A stretch of DNA of 64,000 bases from Flavobacterium cupriresistens (GCF_020911925.1 NZ_CP087134.1:3658001-3722000), one strand, 5' to 3'; shown: positions 8,811 to 18,383, counted from the first letter of the stretch. The notes: generated by a model not told the origin, from the letters alone. Program-made: numbers and translations.

Positions 8811-9929
8811 CTAAACAATTGTTGATTGTCCAATGTGAACATTATCATTATTGAAATAAAGTAAGTCGTCTTTGCTGAAAATGAAATTGGAAACGAACTC
8901 CCCTACTTCATTTGTGCCAAATTTTGAATCTGCTTTCAAATCTGTTGTGACTACTTTAAATTCAATTGCTTTTTCAACCGCCTGATACACCACATTTGCT
9001 TCTTTAAAAAGTCCGAAATGTTCTAATAACATTGCAGCAGATAAGATGGAAGCAATTGGGTTTGCGATATTTTTTCCTTTTGCTTGTGGGTAAGAACCGT
9101 GAATGGGTTCAAACAACGCATTTTTTTCTCCTAAAGAAGCCGAAGCCAATAAACCGATAGAACCTGTAATAACACTGGCTTCATCAGACAAAATATCACC
9201 GAACAAATTTTCTGTCAAAATCACATCAAATTGTTTTGGATTTAAAATGATCTGCATGGCGGCATTATCAACAAATAAGAAGTCTAAAGCAACATCGGGA
9301 TAACTCTCCCCTATTTTCTGAACTACTTTTCTCCACAATCTTGAGGTTTCCAAAACATTGGCTTTGTCTACCATGGTTAGCTTTTTACGACGATTTTGTG
9401 CCGCTTTAAACGCTAAATGTGCAATTCGGGTAATTTCTTCCTCTGAATATTCGCATAGATCAGAAGCATGTGTTCCTTCTTCGTTTAGGGTTTTGGCTCC
9501 GAAATAAGCTCCGCCTGTTAATTCTCTGAAAATAGTGAAATCAGCACCATCGATAATTTCTCTTTTTAAAGGAGAAGCATCAATCAATGATTTATAAGGT
9601 TTAATTGGACGGATATTGGCAAACAAACCCAGTTCTTTACGCAGTTTTAATAATCCTTGCTCCGGACGCACCTTTGCATTTGGATTGTTATCATATTTAG
9701 GATCTCCAATCGCGCCAAACAAAACAGCATCTGTATTCAGACACAGGTTTAGTGTTTGCTCCGGTAAAGGATTTCCTGTTTTGTCGATAGCGATCGCTCC
9801 CATAAGCGCTTCTTCAAAAACAAATTCATGATTGTACACCTCGCCTATGGCGTGTAAAGCTTTTTTGGCTTGTAAAATTACTTCCGGTCCAATACCATCT
9901 CCTGGTAAAACTGCTATTTTCAAATTCAT
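8811..9929 (-). CDS. leuB: 3-isopropylmalate dehydrogenase
   Basis: NAD-dependent oxidative decarboxylation of 3-isopropylmalate in leucine synthesis. The 372 residues fit the family. Visible are the N-terminal AVLPGDGIGPEV, the substrate-binding Arg cluster RPEQGLLKLRKELGLFANIRP, and the metal/NAD region FGDILSDEASVITGSIGLLAS followed by EPIHGSYPQAKGKNIANP. It follows leuA by 43 bp. leuC and leuD, which supply the isomerase step between LeuA and LeuB, are not in this window. Confidence 0.96.
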   Translation of the reverse strand: MNLKIAVLPGDGIGPEVILQAKKALHAIGEVYNHEFVFEEALMGAIAIDKTGNPLPEQTLNLCLNTDAVLFGAIGDPKYDNNPNAKVRPEQGLLKLRKELGLFANIRPIKPYKSLIDASPLKREIIDGADFTIFRELTGGAYFGAKTLNEEGTHASDLCEYSEEEITRIAHLAFKAAQNRRKKLTMVDKANVLETSRLWRKVVQKIGESYPDVALDFLFVDNAAMQIILNPKQFDVILTENLFGDILSDEASVITGSIGLLASASLGEKNALFEPIHGSYPQAKGKNIANPIASILSAAMLLEHFGLFKEANVVYQAVEKAIEFKVVTTDLKADSKFGTNEVGEFVSNFIFSKDDLLYFNNDNVHIGQSTIV

Positions 9930-9972
9930 AACGTCTCGTTCTTTATGTATTTAAATCTTTTTTTTTGTCTAA

Positions 9973-11154
9973 TTAGTTTCTGATCAAGTCACCCTCAATC
10001 TTAGAAGCTTCAATGATTTGATGAATATCTACATCTAATACTTCTTTTTTGATATCTGCGAATTTTAAAAACTCGATGTATACGATATCCAATTGTGTTT
10101 TGGTAAGTTCATAACCTACCTTTTTAGCACGGTAAGCCAATGCAGCTCTACCACTTCTTGCTGTTAATATTATAGATGATTCATTTACTCCCACATCAAG
10201 TGGATCCATGATTTCATAAGTTGCTCTGTTTTTGATTACTCCGTCCTGGTGAATACCGGAACTGTGAGCAAAAGCATTCGCACCAACAATAGCTTTATTG
10301 GGCTGAACGATCATTCCCATACTTTCAGAAACTAAACGACTCATTTCGTTTAATTCTCGGGTATTGATATTGGTATCTAAATTCAGATATGGGTGTTGTT
10401 TGAAAATCATTACAATTTCTTCCAACGCAGTATTACCGGCTCTTTCGCCAATACCGTTTATAGTACATTCTATTTGTCTTGCTCCATTTATAGCCCCTGC
10501 AATTGAGTTTGCAGTCGCCATTCCTAAATCATTATGACAGTGGCAGGAAAGGATTACGTTTTCGATTCCTTTTACGTTTTCTTTTAAATATTTAATTTTT
10601 GCACCGTATTCTTCAGGCAAACAATAACCTGTAGTGTCAGGGATATTTAATACTGTTGCTCCCGATTTTATTACTTCTTCGCAAACTTTTGCAAGGAAAG
10701 CGTTATCCGTTCTACCGGCATCTTCGGCATAAAACTCCACATCTTCAACATAAGATTTTGCATGTGATACGGCATATTTTGCTCTGGCGATAATATCTTC
10801 TTTTGTCGTATTTAGTTTATGGAGTATGTGAGATTCTGATGTTCCGATTCCGGTGTGGATTCTTGGTTTTTTAGCATGTTTTAAGGCAGCTGCAGCAACA
10901 TCGATGTCGTTTTTTACGGCTCTTGTTAGTCCGCAGACGGTTGCGTTTTCTACAATTTTACAAATCTCAGAGACCGATAAAAAATCGCCCGGACTTGACA
11001 CAGGGAAACCTGCTTCAATGATGTCAACTCCCATCTTATCAAGTCGTTCTGCGATAACTAATTTTTGTTTCGTATCTAACTTACATCCCGGGACCTGTTC
11101 ACCATCACGCAAAGTGGTGTCAAAAATTTGAACTTTCTCTCTATTCATATTCAT
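9973..11154 (-). CDS. leuA: 2-isopropylmalate synthase, short form without C-terminal regulatory domain
   Basis: Condenses acetyl-CoA and 2-oxoisovalerate at the entry to leucine synthesis. The TIM-barrel motifs [12 protein letters not shown] (about residues 12-23) and [15 protein letters not shown], with the metal-binding His pair, are clear, as is [13 protein letters not shown]. The protein is 393 residues and ends shortly after the linker region, lacking the roughly 110-residue LeuA dimerisation/allosteric domain of the 510-residue form. It may escape Leu feedback. The distinction from other DRE-TIM enzymes (homocitrate or citramalate synthase) rests on its position next to leuB. An alternative start at Met3 is possible. 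Confidence 0.88.
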   Translation of the reverse strand: MNMNREKVQIFDTTLRDGEQVPGCKLDTKQKLVIAERLDKMGVDIIEAGFPVSSPGDFLSVSEICKIVENATVCGLTRAVKNDIDVAAAALKHAKKPRIHTGIGTSESHILHKLNTTKEDIIARAKYAVSHAKSYVEDVEFYAEDAGRTDNAFLAKVCEEVIKSGATVLNIPDTTGYCLPEEYGAKIKYLKENVKGIENVILSCHCHNDLGMATANSIAGAINGARQIECTINGIGERAGNTALEEIVMIFKQHPYLNLDTNINTRELNEMSRLVSESMGMIVQPNKAIVGANAFAHSSGIHQDGVIKNRATYEIMDPLDVGVNESSIILTARSGRAALAYRAKKVGYELTKTQLDIVYIEFLKFADIKKEVLDVDIHQIIEASKIEGDLIRN

Positions 11155-11183
11155 TTATTTAATGTAATTTCACATCTTGATAA

Positions 11184-11191
11184 CAAATATA
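11184..11191 (-). promoter_or_regulatory. -7 element of the leuAB promoter
   Basis: Minus-strand TATATTTG matches TAnnTTTG and lies 30 bp before the leuA ATG. No leucine-rich leader ORF or terminator is present between it and leuA, so leuAB is not attenuated in the way ilv is. Confidence 0.6.
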
Positions 11192-11303
11192 TGTTGTACT
11201 ACTTCTGTATGAAATTCATTTTAATGAGATTATACTGTTTATAAAACAATTTATACGCTATTAAATAACTAAAAATCAATAAGTTACATTATTATATTTT
11301 ACA

Positions 11304-12845
11304 ATGGCTAACCATCAAAAAGATTTCTTATTTGTTCTGATAAAATCACTTTCAAAATCTGAAAAAAGGCAGTTTAAAATTTTTGCAAGTCGTTTGGAAA
11401 CGAGTTCAAATACAAAATTTATTGAATTGTTTAATATTTTAGATAAGTCCGAAACTTATGATGAAAAACTCATTCTTAAGAGCGGAATCATAAAAAAAGT
11501 ACAGCTATCTAACTTAAAATCATATTTGTACAAGCAGATATTGGTCAGTATTCGATTGAATATTCCAAGTCAGAACATTCGTTATCAGTTGCGGGAACAG
11601 ATTGATTTTGCTGTTATTCTTTATAATAAAGGTCTTTATAGACAGAGTTTAAAGATCCTTGACAAGACAAAAATTCTGGCGCTGGAGAATGATGAAAAAT
11701 ATATGGCGTATGAGATTGTCGAATTCGAAAAACTAATCGAATCACAGTATATTACCAGAAGTATTCAGGGTCGCGCAGATGAATTAGTCGTGCAGGCCAA
11801 AGAATTGAACTATCGCAATACAATTTCAAGCAAATTATCGAATTTATCACTGCAATTGTACGGAATCATGCTAAAAACGGGTTACGTAAAAAGTGATGAG
11901 GAATATAAGTATATAGACGATTACTTTAATAAACACATCGCCAAGCTGGACGAGTCTAAGTTTGGTTTTCGTGAGAAGTATTGGTTTTATAATGCCAATC
12001 TGTGGCGTAGTTTCCTTGTTCAGGATTTTGTAGCAAGTTATAAATATGCTTATAAATGGGTGACTTTGTTTTACGATAATCCTAATATGATTTATTTGAA
12101 TCCTGTATTTTTCCTAAAAGGGAATCATTATTTTCTGGAATCGCTTTATATGTTGAAATATAAAACGAATTTTAAAAAGTATTTGACACTTTTGGAAGAA
12201 ACCATTCAGGATCCTAAATTTCCTGTGAACGATAATATTGCGTCGCTATCCTTTTTATACGTTTATAACAACAAACTAAATTTACATATCCTGGAAGGTA
12301 CTTTTGCCGAAAGCGAATACCTGATCCCGGAGATTCTGGAGAAAATAAAACTGCACAATGAACATCTTGATGAACATCACGAAATGGTGTTCTATTATAA
12401 AATTGCGTGTATTTATTTTGGGAATGAGAAGTACAATGAGTCTATTCACTATTTGGATAAAATCATCAACAACAAAAATTTATCGATGCGCGAAGATTTA
12501 ATGTGCTTTGCGCGTATCTTGTCTTTGATTGTGCATTATGAATTAGGGAAAGATTATTACTTGGAAAATCACCTTAAAAACACGTATAAGTTTTTACTGA
12601 AAATGAACGATCTGCATGAGGTTCAAAAGGAGATTATCAAATTCTTAAAGAACCTGAACAATTTTTATCCTGCCGATATTAAAAAGGAGTTTATTAAAAT
12701 GAGGACTCGTTTTATAGAACTGGAGAAAATTACCTATGAAAAAAGGGCTTTTCTGTATTTAGACATTATTTCATGGCTGGAGAGCAAAATAGAAAACAGG
12801 AAAATTGCCGATATTATGAGGGAAAAGGCGAAACTTAATAGGTAA
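11304..12845 (+). CDS. Conserved-looking hypothetical protein, helical repeat type
   Basis: A 513-residue soluble protein, with no signal peptide or membrane segment, rich in Leu, Lys, Tyr and Glu. Paired helices are suggested throughout (for example FAVILYNKGLYRQSLKILDK, YKIACIYFGNEKYNESIHYL), resembling TPR-like repeats. The N-terminus (DFLFVLIKSLSKSEKRQFKIF) is basic. I do not recognise a catalytic motif. It is divergent from leuA with 149 bp between, and it is followed by a strong palindromic terminator. Function unknown; a scaffold or regulatory role is only a guess. Confidence 0.8.
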   Translation: MANHQKDFLFVLIKSLSKSEKRQFKIFASRLETSSNTKFIELFNILDKSETYDEKLILKSGIIKKVQLSNLKSYLYKQILVSIRLNIPSQNIRYQLREQIDFAVILYNKGLYRQSLKILDKTKILALENDEKYMAYEIVEFEKLIESQYITRSIQGRADELVVQAKELNYRNTISSKLSNLSLQLYGIMLKTGYVKSDEEYKYIDDYFNKHIAKLDESKFGFREKYWFYNANLWRSFLVQDFVASYKYAYKWVTLFYDNPNMIYLNPVFFLKGNHYFLESLYMLKYKTNFKKYLTLLEETIQDPKFPVNDNIASLSFLYVYNNKLNLHILEGTFAESEYLIPEILEKIKLHNEHLDEHHEMVFYYKIACIYFGNEKYNESIHYLDKIINNKNLSMREDLMCFARILSLIVHYELGKDYYLENHLKNTYKFLLKMNDLHEVQKEIIKFLKNLNNFYPADIKKEFIKMRTRFIELEKITYEKRAFLYLDIISWLESKIENRKIADIMREKAKLNR

Positions 12846-12888
12846 GATTAAAATTCCAATATTTTGAAATTCCAAATTCCAAAAAAAC

Positions 12889-12921
12889 AAACCCGACAGG
12901 TTTTTAAAACCTGTCGGGTTT
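12889..12921. terminator. Palindromic terminator / dispersed palindrome
   Basis: A 33-nt perfect palindrome with arms AAACCCGACAGGTTTT and AAAACCTGTCGGGTTT around a single T, followed by AT-rich sequence. It can terminate the hypothetical gene on plus. From general familiarity, the same palindrome occurs at many intergenic sites in Bacteroidota genomes, so it may also be a mobile-type repeat. Confidence 0.75.
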
Positions 12922-13027
12922 AAATTTGTAAACGAAATTCTATTTAAGGTAATAAAAACCATAAAAAAAATCCCAACCTCCAACAATTGGAATTTGGGAT
13001 TTTAAATTATTGGAATTTACTACAATG

Positions 13028-14683
13028 TTATTCTATAATATTAGAAGTCGTAACATAGAAGTTTTTGTCTACTTCCAGTTTAGGTTCTTTACCTTCAATT
13101 TTTTCTGATTTCCATTCCTGAGTTGGTTTCAACCAGATTTCTTTTCCGTCTACCGTTACTTTTACCGGCATGTCAAACTTATTTACGCAGTTTGTCCAGT
13201 GGTATCCTAGTTGTCCGTCTTTAAACATATATTCAAAAACCGGAATTTTGGTACTTCTCAAATACTGATTGAAAATTTTGCTTAAATCAATTCCGGTTTG
13301 TGTGCTCATATAATCTTCAATCTGTTTAGTAGTAACGGTTTGATGATAAAAAGTACTGTTTAAACCTCTTAAAATTGATTTCCATTTGGCATCATCATTT
13401 ACAATCTGACGAATCGTATGAAGCATATTGGCTCCTTTTGGATACATATCCCCGGAACCTTCATTGTTTACTTCATAATTACCTATAATCGGTTTGTCGT
13501 TTTGAATGTTTCTTCTGCATCCGATAACATATTCAGCTCCCGCTTCTTTGCCATAGTAATATTCCACAAAAAGACTCTCCGAATAATTGGTGAAACTTTC
13601 GTGAATCCACATGTCTGCAATGTCTTTGTACGTAATATTGTTTGCAAACCATTCGTGACCAGATTCATGAATGATGATAAAGTCAAATTTCATTCCCCAT
13701 CCGGTACCGCTTAGATCATGACCTAAATAGCCGTTTTTGTATTCATTACCATAGGTTACAGAACTTTGGTGCTCCATACCTAAATAAGGCGCTTCAACCA
13801 GTTTATAGCTGTCTTCGTAGAAAGGATAAGGTCCAAACCAGTTTTCAAATGCTTTTAGCATTCTTGGTGCATCTTTAAAGTGCTCTTTGGCTTTGTCTAA
13901 GTTGTCTTTTAAAACATAATAACTGCAGTCCAGATCTCCTTTTTCTCCTTTATACTTCTCAGAAAAATGAGCATAATCTCCAATATTAATGTTTACACCG
14001 TAATTGTTGATTGGATTGGCCACGTACCAATTAAAGGTTCTCGTACCGTCTTTTTCTTTTTTAATGCTTTGTAATCTTCCATTAGAAACATCAGTCAAAT
14101 CGCCCGGAACATTTACGCTGATCAACATGTTCTCCACTTCGTCATACATATGATCTTTGTTAGGCCACCAAACACTGGCGCCCAGACCCTGACAAGAGGA
14201 AGCGATGAAATCTTTCCCGTTTTTGTCTTTTTTCCAGGTAATTCCTCCGTCCCAAGGTGGTTTTATTGCTTCTTTAGGTTTTCCACCAAATGAAACCACA
14301 ATCTCCTTTTTATCTCCTACTTTTTGAGCAGCAGTCAATTCGATGAAAAAAGCATTGCCATCTCTCACAAACTTTAGCTCTTTCCCATCCTGAGTGACTT
14401 TATAAATCTGCATGGGCTGCTGTAAGTCTATTTGCATTTTCGTCCCTGTTGACAAAACCGTATAACGAATCGTATTAGATCCGGTTATCGTTTTCTCAGA
14501 AGGGTTTACTTTAATATCCAGATGGTAATATTTCAAGTCCCACCAGGCTCTTTCTTTTGTGATGCTTCCGCGTAAAGTGTCCTGATGTGTAAAAGTAGTT
14601 TCAGACTTATTAAGAAGTCCTTGAGCATTGGTTCCGAAACTAACCAGAAAGGCTATAACAAAGCCTCCAAAGTAATTTTTCAT
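13028..14683 (-). CDS. M1 family metallopeptidase (aminopeptidase), secreted
   Basis: Zinc aminopeptidase of the gluzincin M1 family. The signal peptide is MKNYFGGFVIAFLVSFGTNA. An N-terminal beta domain is followed by the exopeptidase motif GMEHQS (residues 302-307, a GxMEN variant with His for Asn) and the zinc site HESGH (339-343), with the third ligand Glu362 exactly 18 residues later in WIHESFTNYSE. At 551 residues it lacks the C-terminal ERAP-like helical domain found in 850-residue members. No type IX sorting domain is evident at the C-terminus. Single gene, probably periplasmic. Substrate unknown. Confidence 0.92.
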   Translation of the reverse strand: MKNYFGGFVIAFLVSFGTNAQGLLNKSETTFTHQDTLRGSITKERAWWDLKYYHLDIKVNPSEKTITGSNTIRYTVLSTGTKMQIDLQQPMQIYKVTQDGKELKFVRDGNAFFIELTAAQKVGDKKEIVVSFGGKPKEAIKPPWDGGITWKKDKNGKDFIASSCQGLGASVWWPNKDHMYDEVENMLISVNVPGDLTDVSNGRLQSIKKEKDGTRTFNWYVANPINNYGVNINIGDYAHFSEKYKGEKGDLDCSYYVLKDNLDKAKEHFKDAPRMLKAFENWFGPYPFYEDSYKLVEAPYLGMEHQSSVTYGNEYKNGYLGHDLSGTGWGMKFDFIIIHESGHEWFANNITYKDIADMWIHESFTNYSESLFVEYYYGKEAGAEYVIGCRRNIQNDKPIIGNYEVNNEGSGDMYPKGANMLHTIRQIVNDDAKWKSILRGLNSTFYHQTVTTKQIEDYMSTQTGIDLSKIFNQYLRSTKIPVFEYMFKDGQLGYHWTNCVNKFDMPVKVTVDGKEIWLKPTQEWKSEKIEGKEPKLEVDKNFYVTTSNIIE

Positions 14684-14734
14684 AAATTTAGAAATTTGTA
14701 ATAAATAAGGTATTTAAGCCAACTTAATCTGTAA

Positions 14735-14742
14735 CAAATGTA
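14735..14742 (-). promoter_or_regulatory. -7 element of the M1 peptidase promoter
   Basis: Minus-strand TACATTTG matches TAnnTTTG, 51 bp before the ATG. Confidence 0.55.
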
Positions 14743-14852
14743 AACATTCAGATTAAGTTATCTGAAATTTTATGATTTCTCTTCGAAATATTTAATGTTA
14801 AAATTCATTATTCTTCAGTATTTTAGCTTTTCTAAAAAACACCGCTTACTTT

Positions 14853-15551
14853 ATGAAATCCAATTTAATACTATTTGTTTTATGTTTAGTTTTTTCTGTA
14901 ACAGCTGGTGCCCAAACGATTCCGATTCATAAAACAAAAGGGAAAATAAGTATCGATGGTGATTTAGCTGATTGGAAGACACCATTTAAAGGTCCGTTTG
15001 TTATACATAACTCAGGTGGAAAGGCTACCCAACAAACCACTGTCTCTTTTGCTTGGGATGATGAAAATCTTTATGTTGCATATCGTTCTCAAGATGCTAA
15101 AATTGTCGGGTCAAAGAAGCAAAACGACTCGCAAATATTTAATAGTGATGATTTGGTTGAAATTTTTATAGATCCTGATGGAGATAGGCAAAATTATCTG
15201 GAAATCGGAGTTAATGCTTTCTCAACGCATTACGATATGCTCATCAAATGTATTTCGCCTGGTTGTGGAGGTTGGAATACTTCTATATCGTTTAACCTTT
15301 CCGGCATGCAAGCAGTTAGTAAAATAAATCCAAAAGGCTTTTCTACCGAAATAAAAATTCCTTTTTCGGGGTTGAAAAACATTCCGAATGGGAATTTTAA
15401 CAAACCGAAAATCGGCACCAAATGGAAAGGAAATGCTTTTAGAATCGATTACGGTAATACGACTGAATATCTTGCATTACAGCCTTATAAGAATCCTGTA
15501 TTTGGTTTCCATAAACCGGAGGAGTTTGCTGTTTTGGAGTTTGTGGAGTGA
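14853..15551 (+). CDS. Secreted CBM9-like (DOMON-type) carbohydrate-binding domain protein
   Basis: A 232-residue protein with signal peptide MKSNLILFVLCLVFSVTAGAQ. The mature part is one CBM9-like beta-sandwich: it opens with ISIDGDLADWKTP and continues with TVSFAWDDENLYVAYRSQDA, NSDDLVEIFIDPDGD, YLEIGVNAF and FSTEIKIPFSGL, the usual order of strands in this family. Such domains bind sugars or haem-like ligands. No catalytic domain is attached. It is monocistronic, and the 3' side is a repeat-rich gap. Ligand unknown. Confidence 0.85.
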   Translation: MKSNLILFVLCLVFSVTAGAQTIPIHKTKGKISIDGDLADWKTPFKGPFVIHNSGGKATQQTTVSFAWDDENLYVAYRSQDAKIVGSKKQNDSQIFNSDDLVEIFIDPDGDRQNYLEIGVNAFSTHYDMLIKCISPGCGGWNTSISFNLSGMQAVSKINPKGFSTEIKIPFSGLKNIPNGNFNKPKIGTKWKGNAFRIDYGNTTEYLALQPYKNPVFGFHKPEEFAVLEFVE

Positions 15552-15570
15552 AAGGGTTGTTAATGGTTTG

Positions 15571-15612
15571 TTTCAGGTTTCAAGTTTCAGGTTTGAAGTT
15601 TCAGGTTTCAGG
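15571..15612 (+). repeat. Six tandem heptamers of the TTTCAGG family
   Basis: Exactly six 7-bp units in a row: TTTCAGG, TTTCAAG, TTTCAGG, TTTGAAG, TTTCAGG, TTTCAGG. It directly abuts the larger repeat unit that follows. Confidence 0.9.
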
Positions 15613-15847
15613 TTACTGCTTACTAGTTTTAGGGTTGTCACAATTCTGTCATTTCGAGCGAAGTCGAGAAATCACACAAGCTACCCTATTTCTATTTTCC
15701 TCAATTTTGTCGTACTGAGGAACGAAGTGTCTTCATGAGATAATCTGTAAAGTGAAGTTCAGCGGTATCGATTCAGCAAGCGTAGATCCTTCGTTCCTCA
15801 GGATGACAAACTGGACGGAGTTTTTGGTGTGATTTCTTGTGGGTTTA
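15602..15847. repeat. Long imperfect-palindrome repeat, copy A
   Basis: Shares the order and most bases with copy B 291 bp downstream, beginning GGTTACTGC and continuing through TAGTTTTAGGGTTGT and TGTCATTTCGAGCGAAGTCG. The unit is internally inverted: TGTCATTTCGAGCG..AAATCACAC near the left, and GTGTGATTTCT..AAATGACA at the right, with a nested pair ACTGAGGAACGAAG / CTTCGTTCCTCAGG. No coding content is supported. Confidence 0.85.
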
Positions 15848-15892
15848 CAGAAATGACAATCCACACAGTTTATTTTGCAAGGGTTCAGATTT

Positions 15893-16140
15893 CAGATTTC
15901 AGGTTACTGCATACTAGTTTTAGGGTTGTTGCAATTCTGTCATTTCGAGCGAAGTCGAGAAATCACACAAGCTGCTCCATTTCTATTTTCCTCAATTTTG
16001 TCATACTGAGGAAGGAAGTATCTTCGCAAGTAATTCCGTAAAGTGAAATTCAGCGGTATTAATTCAGTAAACTTATGTTCTTCAGGATGACAAACTGTAC
16101 GGAGTTTCTGGTGTGATTTCTCACTTCGCTCGAAATGACA
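15893..16140. repeat. Long imperfect-palindrome repeat, copy B
   Basis: Second copy of the unit at 15602, diverged by scattered substitutions. Here the right arm is intact (GTGTGATTTCTCACTTCGCT then CGAAATGACA), giving a clear inverted match to the left arm TGTCATTTCGAGCGAAGTCG. Together the two copies fill the 635-bp gap 15552-16186. Confidence 0.85.
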
Positions 16141-16186
16141 AAAAAAATATATTATCGTGCTGTAAGTATATTAATTTTGCTTTATG

Positions 16187-16747
16187 CTATTGAATACCCT
16201 CTCCTACTAAATACTTAAAAAACTCATTTTCTTTTTTCATTTTATCAATTTCAGTAGAAGTCTTCTTTTTTTGAAAATGGATATTTTGCAAAAACCGATC
16301 ATTTAAATTTCCTTGACACGTATAGGTGTCTAAAAACATTGTTATTCCTTTTTTTAAGACTGTCGATTTTGGAAATTTATCCATCATAAAAGTACGAACA
16401 GAGTTGTCCTTTGAAACAAATAATTCTCCGGTGCTTTGGTTGATTATACTGTAATACGAATTCTCTTTTTCTAAAAAAAGAATCAATTTTTGTCCTGCTT
16501 TTGGTTTTTCAATTCGTCGGTCACACATCCAATCCTCAAAAATTTCGACTTTGATTTTCGGGGTTGATTTGCCTTTAATAAACTGATTTATTAAAAGTTC
16601 GTATTTCCCTTTCGAAACACTTGTGATAGATCCTTCGACAATTAAATCAGCCTTTGAAATAACTATAGAATAGGGTAAAATTCTCTTCTTATAATCGAAA
16701 TTAACCGAAGGATTCAAAAATAATAAGAAGCATATAAAAAGTTTCAT
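16187..16747 (-). CDS. Small secreted hypothetical protein
   Basis: A 186-residue protein that I do not recognise. A short hydrophobic N-terminus (MKLFICFLLFLNPSVNF) suggests a signal peptide. The mature part has beta-type segments (LIVEGSITSVSKGKYELLI, KLILFLEKENSYYSIIN) and two Cys residues (EDWMCDRRIEKP and LDTYTCQGN) that could form a disulfide. The C-terminus is charged and helical. It lies 74 bp beyond hisIE on the same strand, so it may receive read-through from the his operon, but nothing links it to histidine synthesis. Confidence 0.65.
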   Translation of the reverse strand: MKLFICFLLFLNPSVNFDYKKRILPYSIVISKADLIVEGSITSVSKGKYELLINQFIKGKSTPKIKVEIFEDWMCDRRIEKPKAGQKLILFLEKENSYYSIINQSTGELFVSKDNSVRTFMMDKFPKSTVLKKGITMFLDTYTCQGNLNDRFLQNIHFQKKKTSTEIDKMKKENEFFKYLVGEGIQ

Positions 16748-16821
16748 GATCAGATTTTTTAAACTAAAATACTACTTAATTCTGCTTTTAAGTTTATTTT
16801 TAAAAAAAAAATATCGAATAA

Positions 16822-17421
16822 CTACTTCTGACGCTTCTTCAAAACATTTACAACGTCTTCCAGCTGAAAACCTTTGGCTTGTAGCAAAATTAAATAATGA
16901 AAAAGTAAATCAGCACTTTCACTTAAAAACAAATCATCATTATCGTCTTTGGCTTCGATTACCACTTCTACGGCCTCTTCCCCTACTTTCTGGGCAATTT
17001 TATTGATGCCTTTTTCAAATAGTGAAGCCACATAACTTTTCTCGGAATCAGCATTTTCTCTACGGACTTTGATTGTGTTTTCTAAATTGGAAATAAAACC
17101 ATAAGACTCTTTATTTTCTTCCTGCCAGCAGGTATCTGCCCCTGTGTGACACGTTGGTCCAACGGGTTTTGCCTGGATTAATAAGGTATCGCCATCACAG
17201 TCATTTTTAATGTCTACTAAGTTTAAAAAGTTACCACTCTCCTCCCCTTTTGTCCAAAGTCTTTGTTTGGATCGGCTGAAAAAAGTAACTTTTTGAGTAT
17301 CTATCGTTTTTTGAAGCGATTCTGCATTCATATAACCCAGCATTAAAACTGTTTTAGTCTCTGAATCCTGAACTATTGCCGGAATTAAATCGTCTGTGTT
17401 TTTTGAGAAATCTATGTTCAT
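16822..17421 (-). CDS. hisIE: Bifunctional phosphoribosyl-AMP cyclohydrolase / phosphoribosyl-ATP pyrophosphatase
   Basis: Carries out steps 2 and 3 of histidine synthesis. The HisI domain (about 1-105) shows MLGYMNAESLQKT, the SRSKQRLWTKGEESGNFL motif and the Zn/Mg site CDGDTLLIQ...TCHTGADTCW. The HisE domain (about 112-199) shows EKGINKIAQKVGEEAVEVVI and SESADLLFHYLILL. The 199-residue fused form is usual in this phylum. It is the last gene of the his operon, 97 bp after hisF. Confidence 0.96.
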   Translation of the reverse strand: MNIDFSKNTDDLIPAIVQDSETKTVLMLGYMNAESLQKTIDTQKVTFFSRSKQRLWTKGEESGNFLNLVDIKNDCDGDTLLIQAKPVGPTCHTGADTCWQEENKESYGFISNLENTIKVRRENADSEKSYVASLFEKGINKIAQKVGEEAVEVVIEAKDDNDDLFLSESADLLFHYLILLQAKGFQLEDVVNVLKKRQK

Positions 17422-17518
17422 TATGATTTTATATTTTTGAATTCAGATCTTAGATTGCTGAATCCTGTTATAATTTAATTAATAAGTATTGGAATTTGGA
17501 ATTTAAGAAATTTGGGAT

Positions 17519-18274
17519 TTAAATTCTAACTTCAATACTATTGTTTTTAAGTTCTCTTTTTAAAGCTTTAATTTCGATTTCTTTAAAGTGAAAAACACTC
17601 GCAGCCAAAGCGGCATCTGCTTTTCCAATTTTAAATGAATCGACAAAATGTTGAATATTTCCGGCTCCTCCCGATGCAATAATCGGAATATTTACTAGTT
17701 CCGAGAGTTTTGCCAAAGCCTCGTTTGCAAATCCGTTTTTGGTTCCGTCATTGTCCATTGATGTGAATAAAATTTCGCCTGCACCACGTGCTGCAACTTC
17801 TACGGCCCAATCGAATAAATTTAACTCTGTAGGTACTTTTCCGCCTACTAAGTGTACAATCCATTGTCCGTTAATTTGTTTGGCATCGATTGCTACCACA
17901 ACACATTGACTTCCGAATTTTTGTGCCAAATCATTGATTAATTGCGGGTTTTTTACAGCCGATGAATTGATTGATACTTTGTCAGCTCCATTGTTCAATA
18001 GGATTTCAACATCCTCGACAGAAGAAATCCCTCCTCCGACCGTAAACGGAATATTGATTTTTTCCGCAACATGGCGCACCATATTTACTAAAGTCTTTCT
18101 GCGTTCTTCCGTAGCGGAAATATCCAGGAAAACCAACTCATCTGCCCCTTCAGCTGAATATAACGCAGCAAGTTCTACAGGATCTCCCGCATCGCGCAAA
18201 TCAACAAAATTGACGCCTTTTACGGTTCGACCGTTTTTTATATCTAAACAAGGTATGATTCTTTTTGCTAACAT
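17519..18274 (-). CDS. hisF: Imidazole glycerol phosphate synthase, cyclase subunit
   Basis: Forms IGP and AICAR from PRFAR using ammonia delivered by HisH. It is a (beta/alpha)8 barrel of 251 residues. Catalytic Asp residues are visible in [16 protein letters not shown] (about residue 11) and [14 protein letters not shown] (about 130). The phosphate-binding sites are [20 protein letters not shown] and [13 protein letters not shown]. It is separated from hisA by a 201-bp spacer that contains a G+C-rich repeat. Confidence 0.97.
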   Translation of the reverse strand: MLAKRIIPCLDIKNGRTVKGVNFVDLRDAGDPVELAALYSAEGADELVFLDISATEERRKTLVNMVRHVAEKINIPFTVGGGISSVEDVEILLNNGADKVSINSSAVKNPQLINDLAQKFGSQCVVVAIDAKQINGQWIVHLVGGKVPTELNLFDWAVEVAARGAGEILFTSMDNDGTKNGFANEALAKLSELVNIPIIASGGAGNIQHFVDSFKIGKADAALAASVFHFKEIEIKALKRELKNNSIEVRI

Positions 18275-18383
18275 TTTTTTAATGTGTTAATTAGATAATG
18301 TGTCAATTGGATAATTTTAAAATTATGTAATTATTTGATACATAAGGTTTTCTTGAAAATAACATTTTTTTGTTGTTATGATT

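Noticed and set aside
11155..11303. Leucine leader peptide before leuA
   Set aside because: The only short ORF there reads MNFIQK, with no Leu run and no terminator follows.
13028..14683. M1 peptidase suspected inactive because GAMEN reads GMEHQ
   Set aside because: The zinc site HESGH-18-E is intact and the exopeptidase motif varies in this family, so the variant alone is not evidence of inactivity.
15571..15612. Tandem heptamers considered as a CRISPR-like array
   Set aside because: Units are 7 bp with no spacers and no cas genes nearby; it is a simple tandem repeat.
15388..16041. Two plus-strand ORFs (15388-15738 and 15829-16041) with similar protein segments
   Set aside because: The similarity arises because both translate the same dispersed repeat (copies A and B); the first also overlaps the 3' end of the CBM9-like gene. 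No ribosome site or codon pattern supports them.
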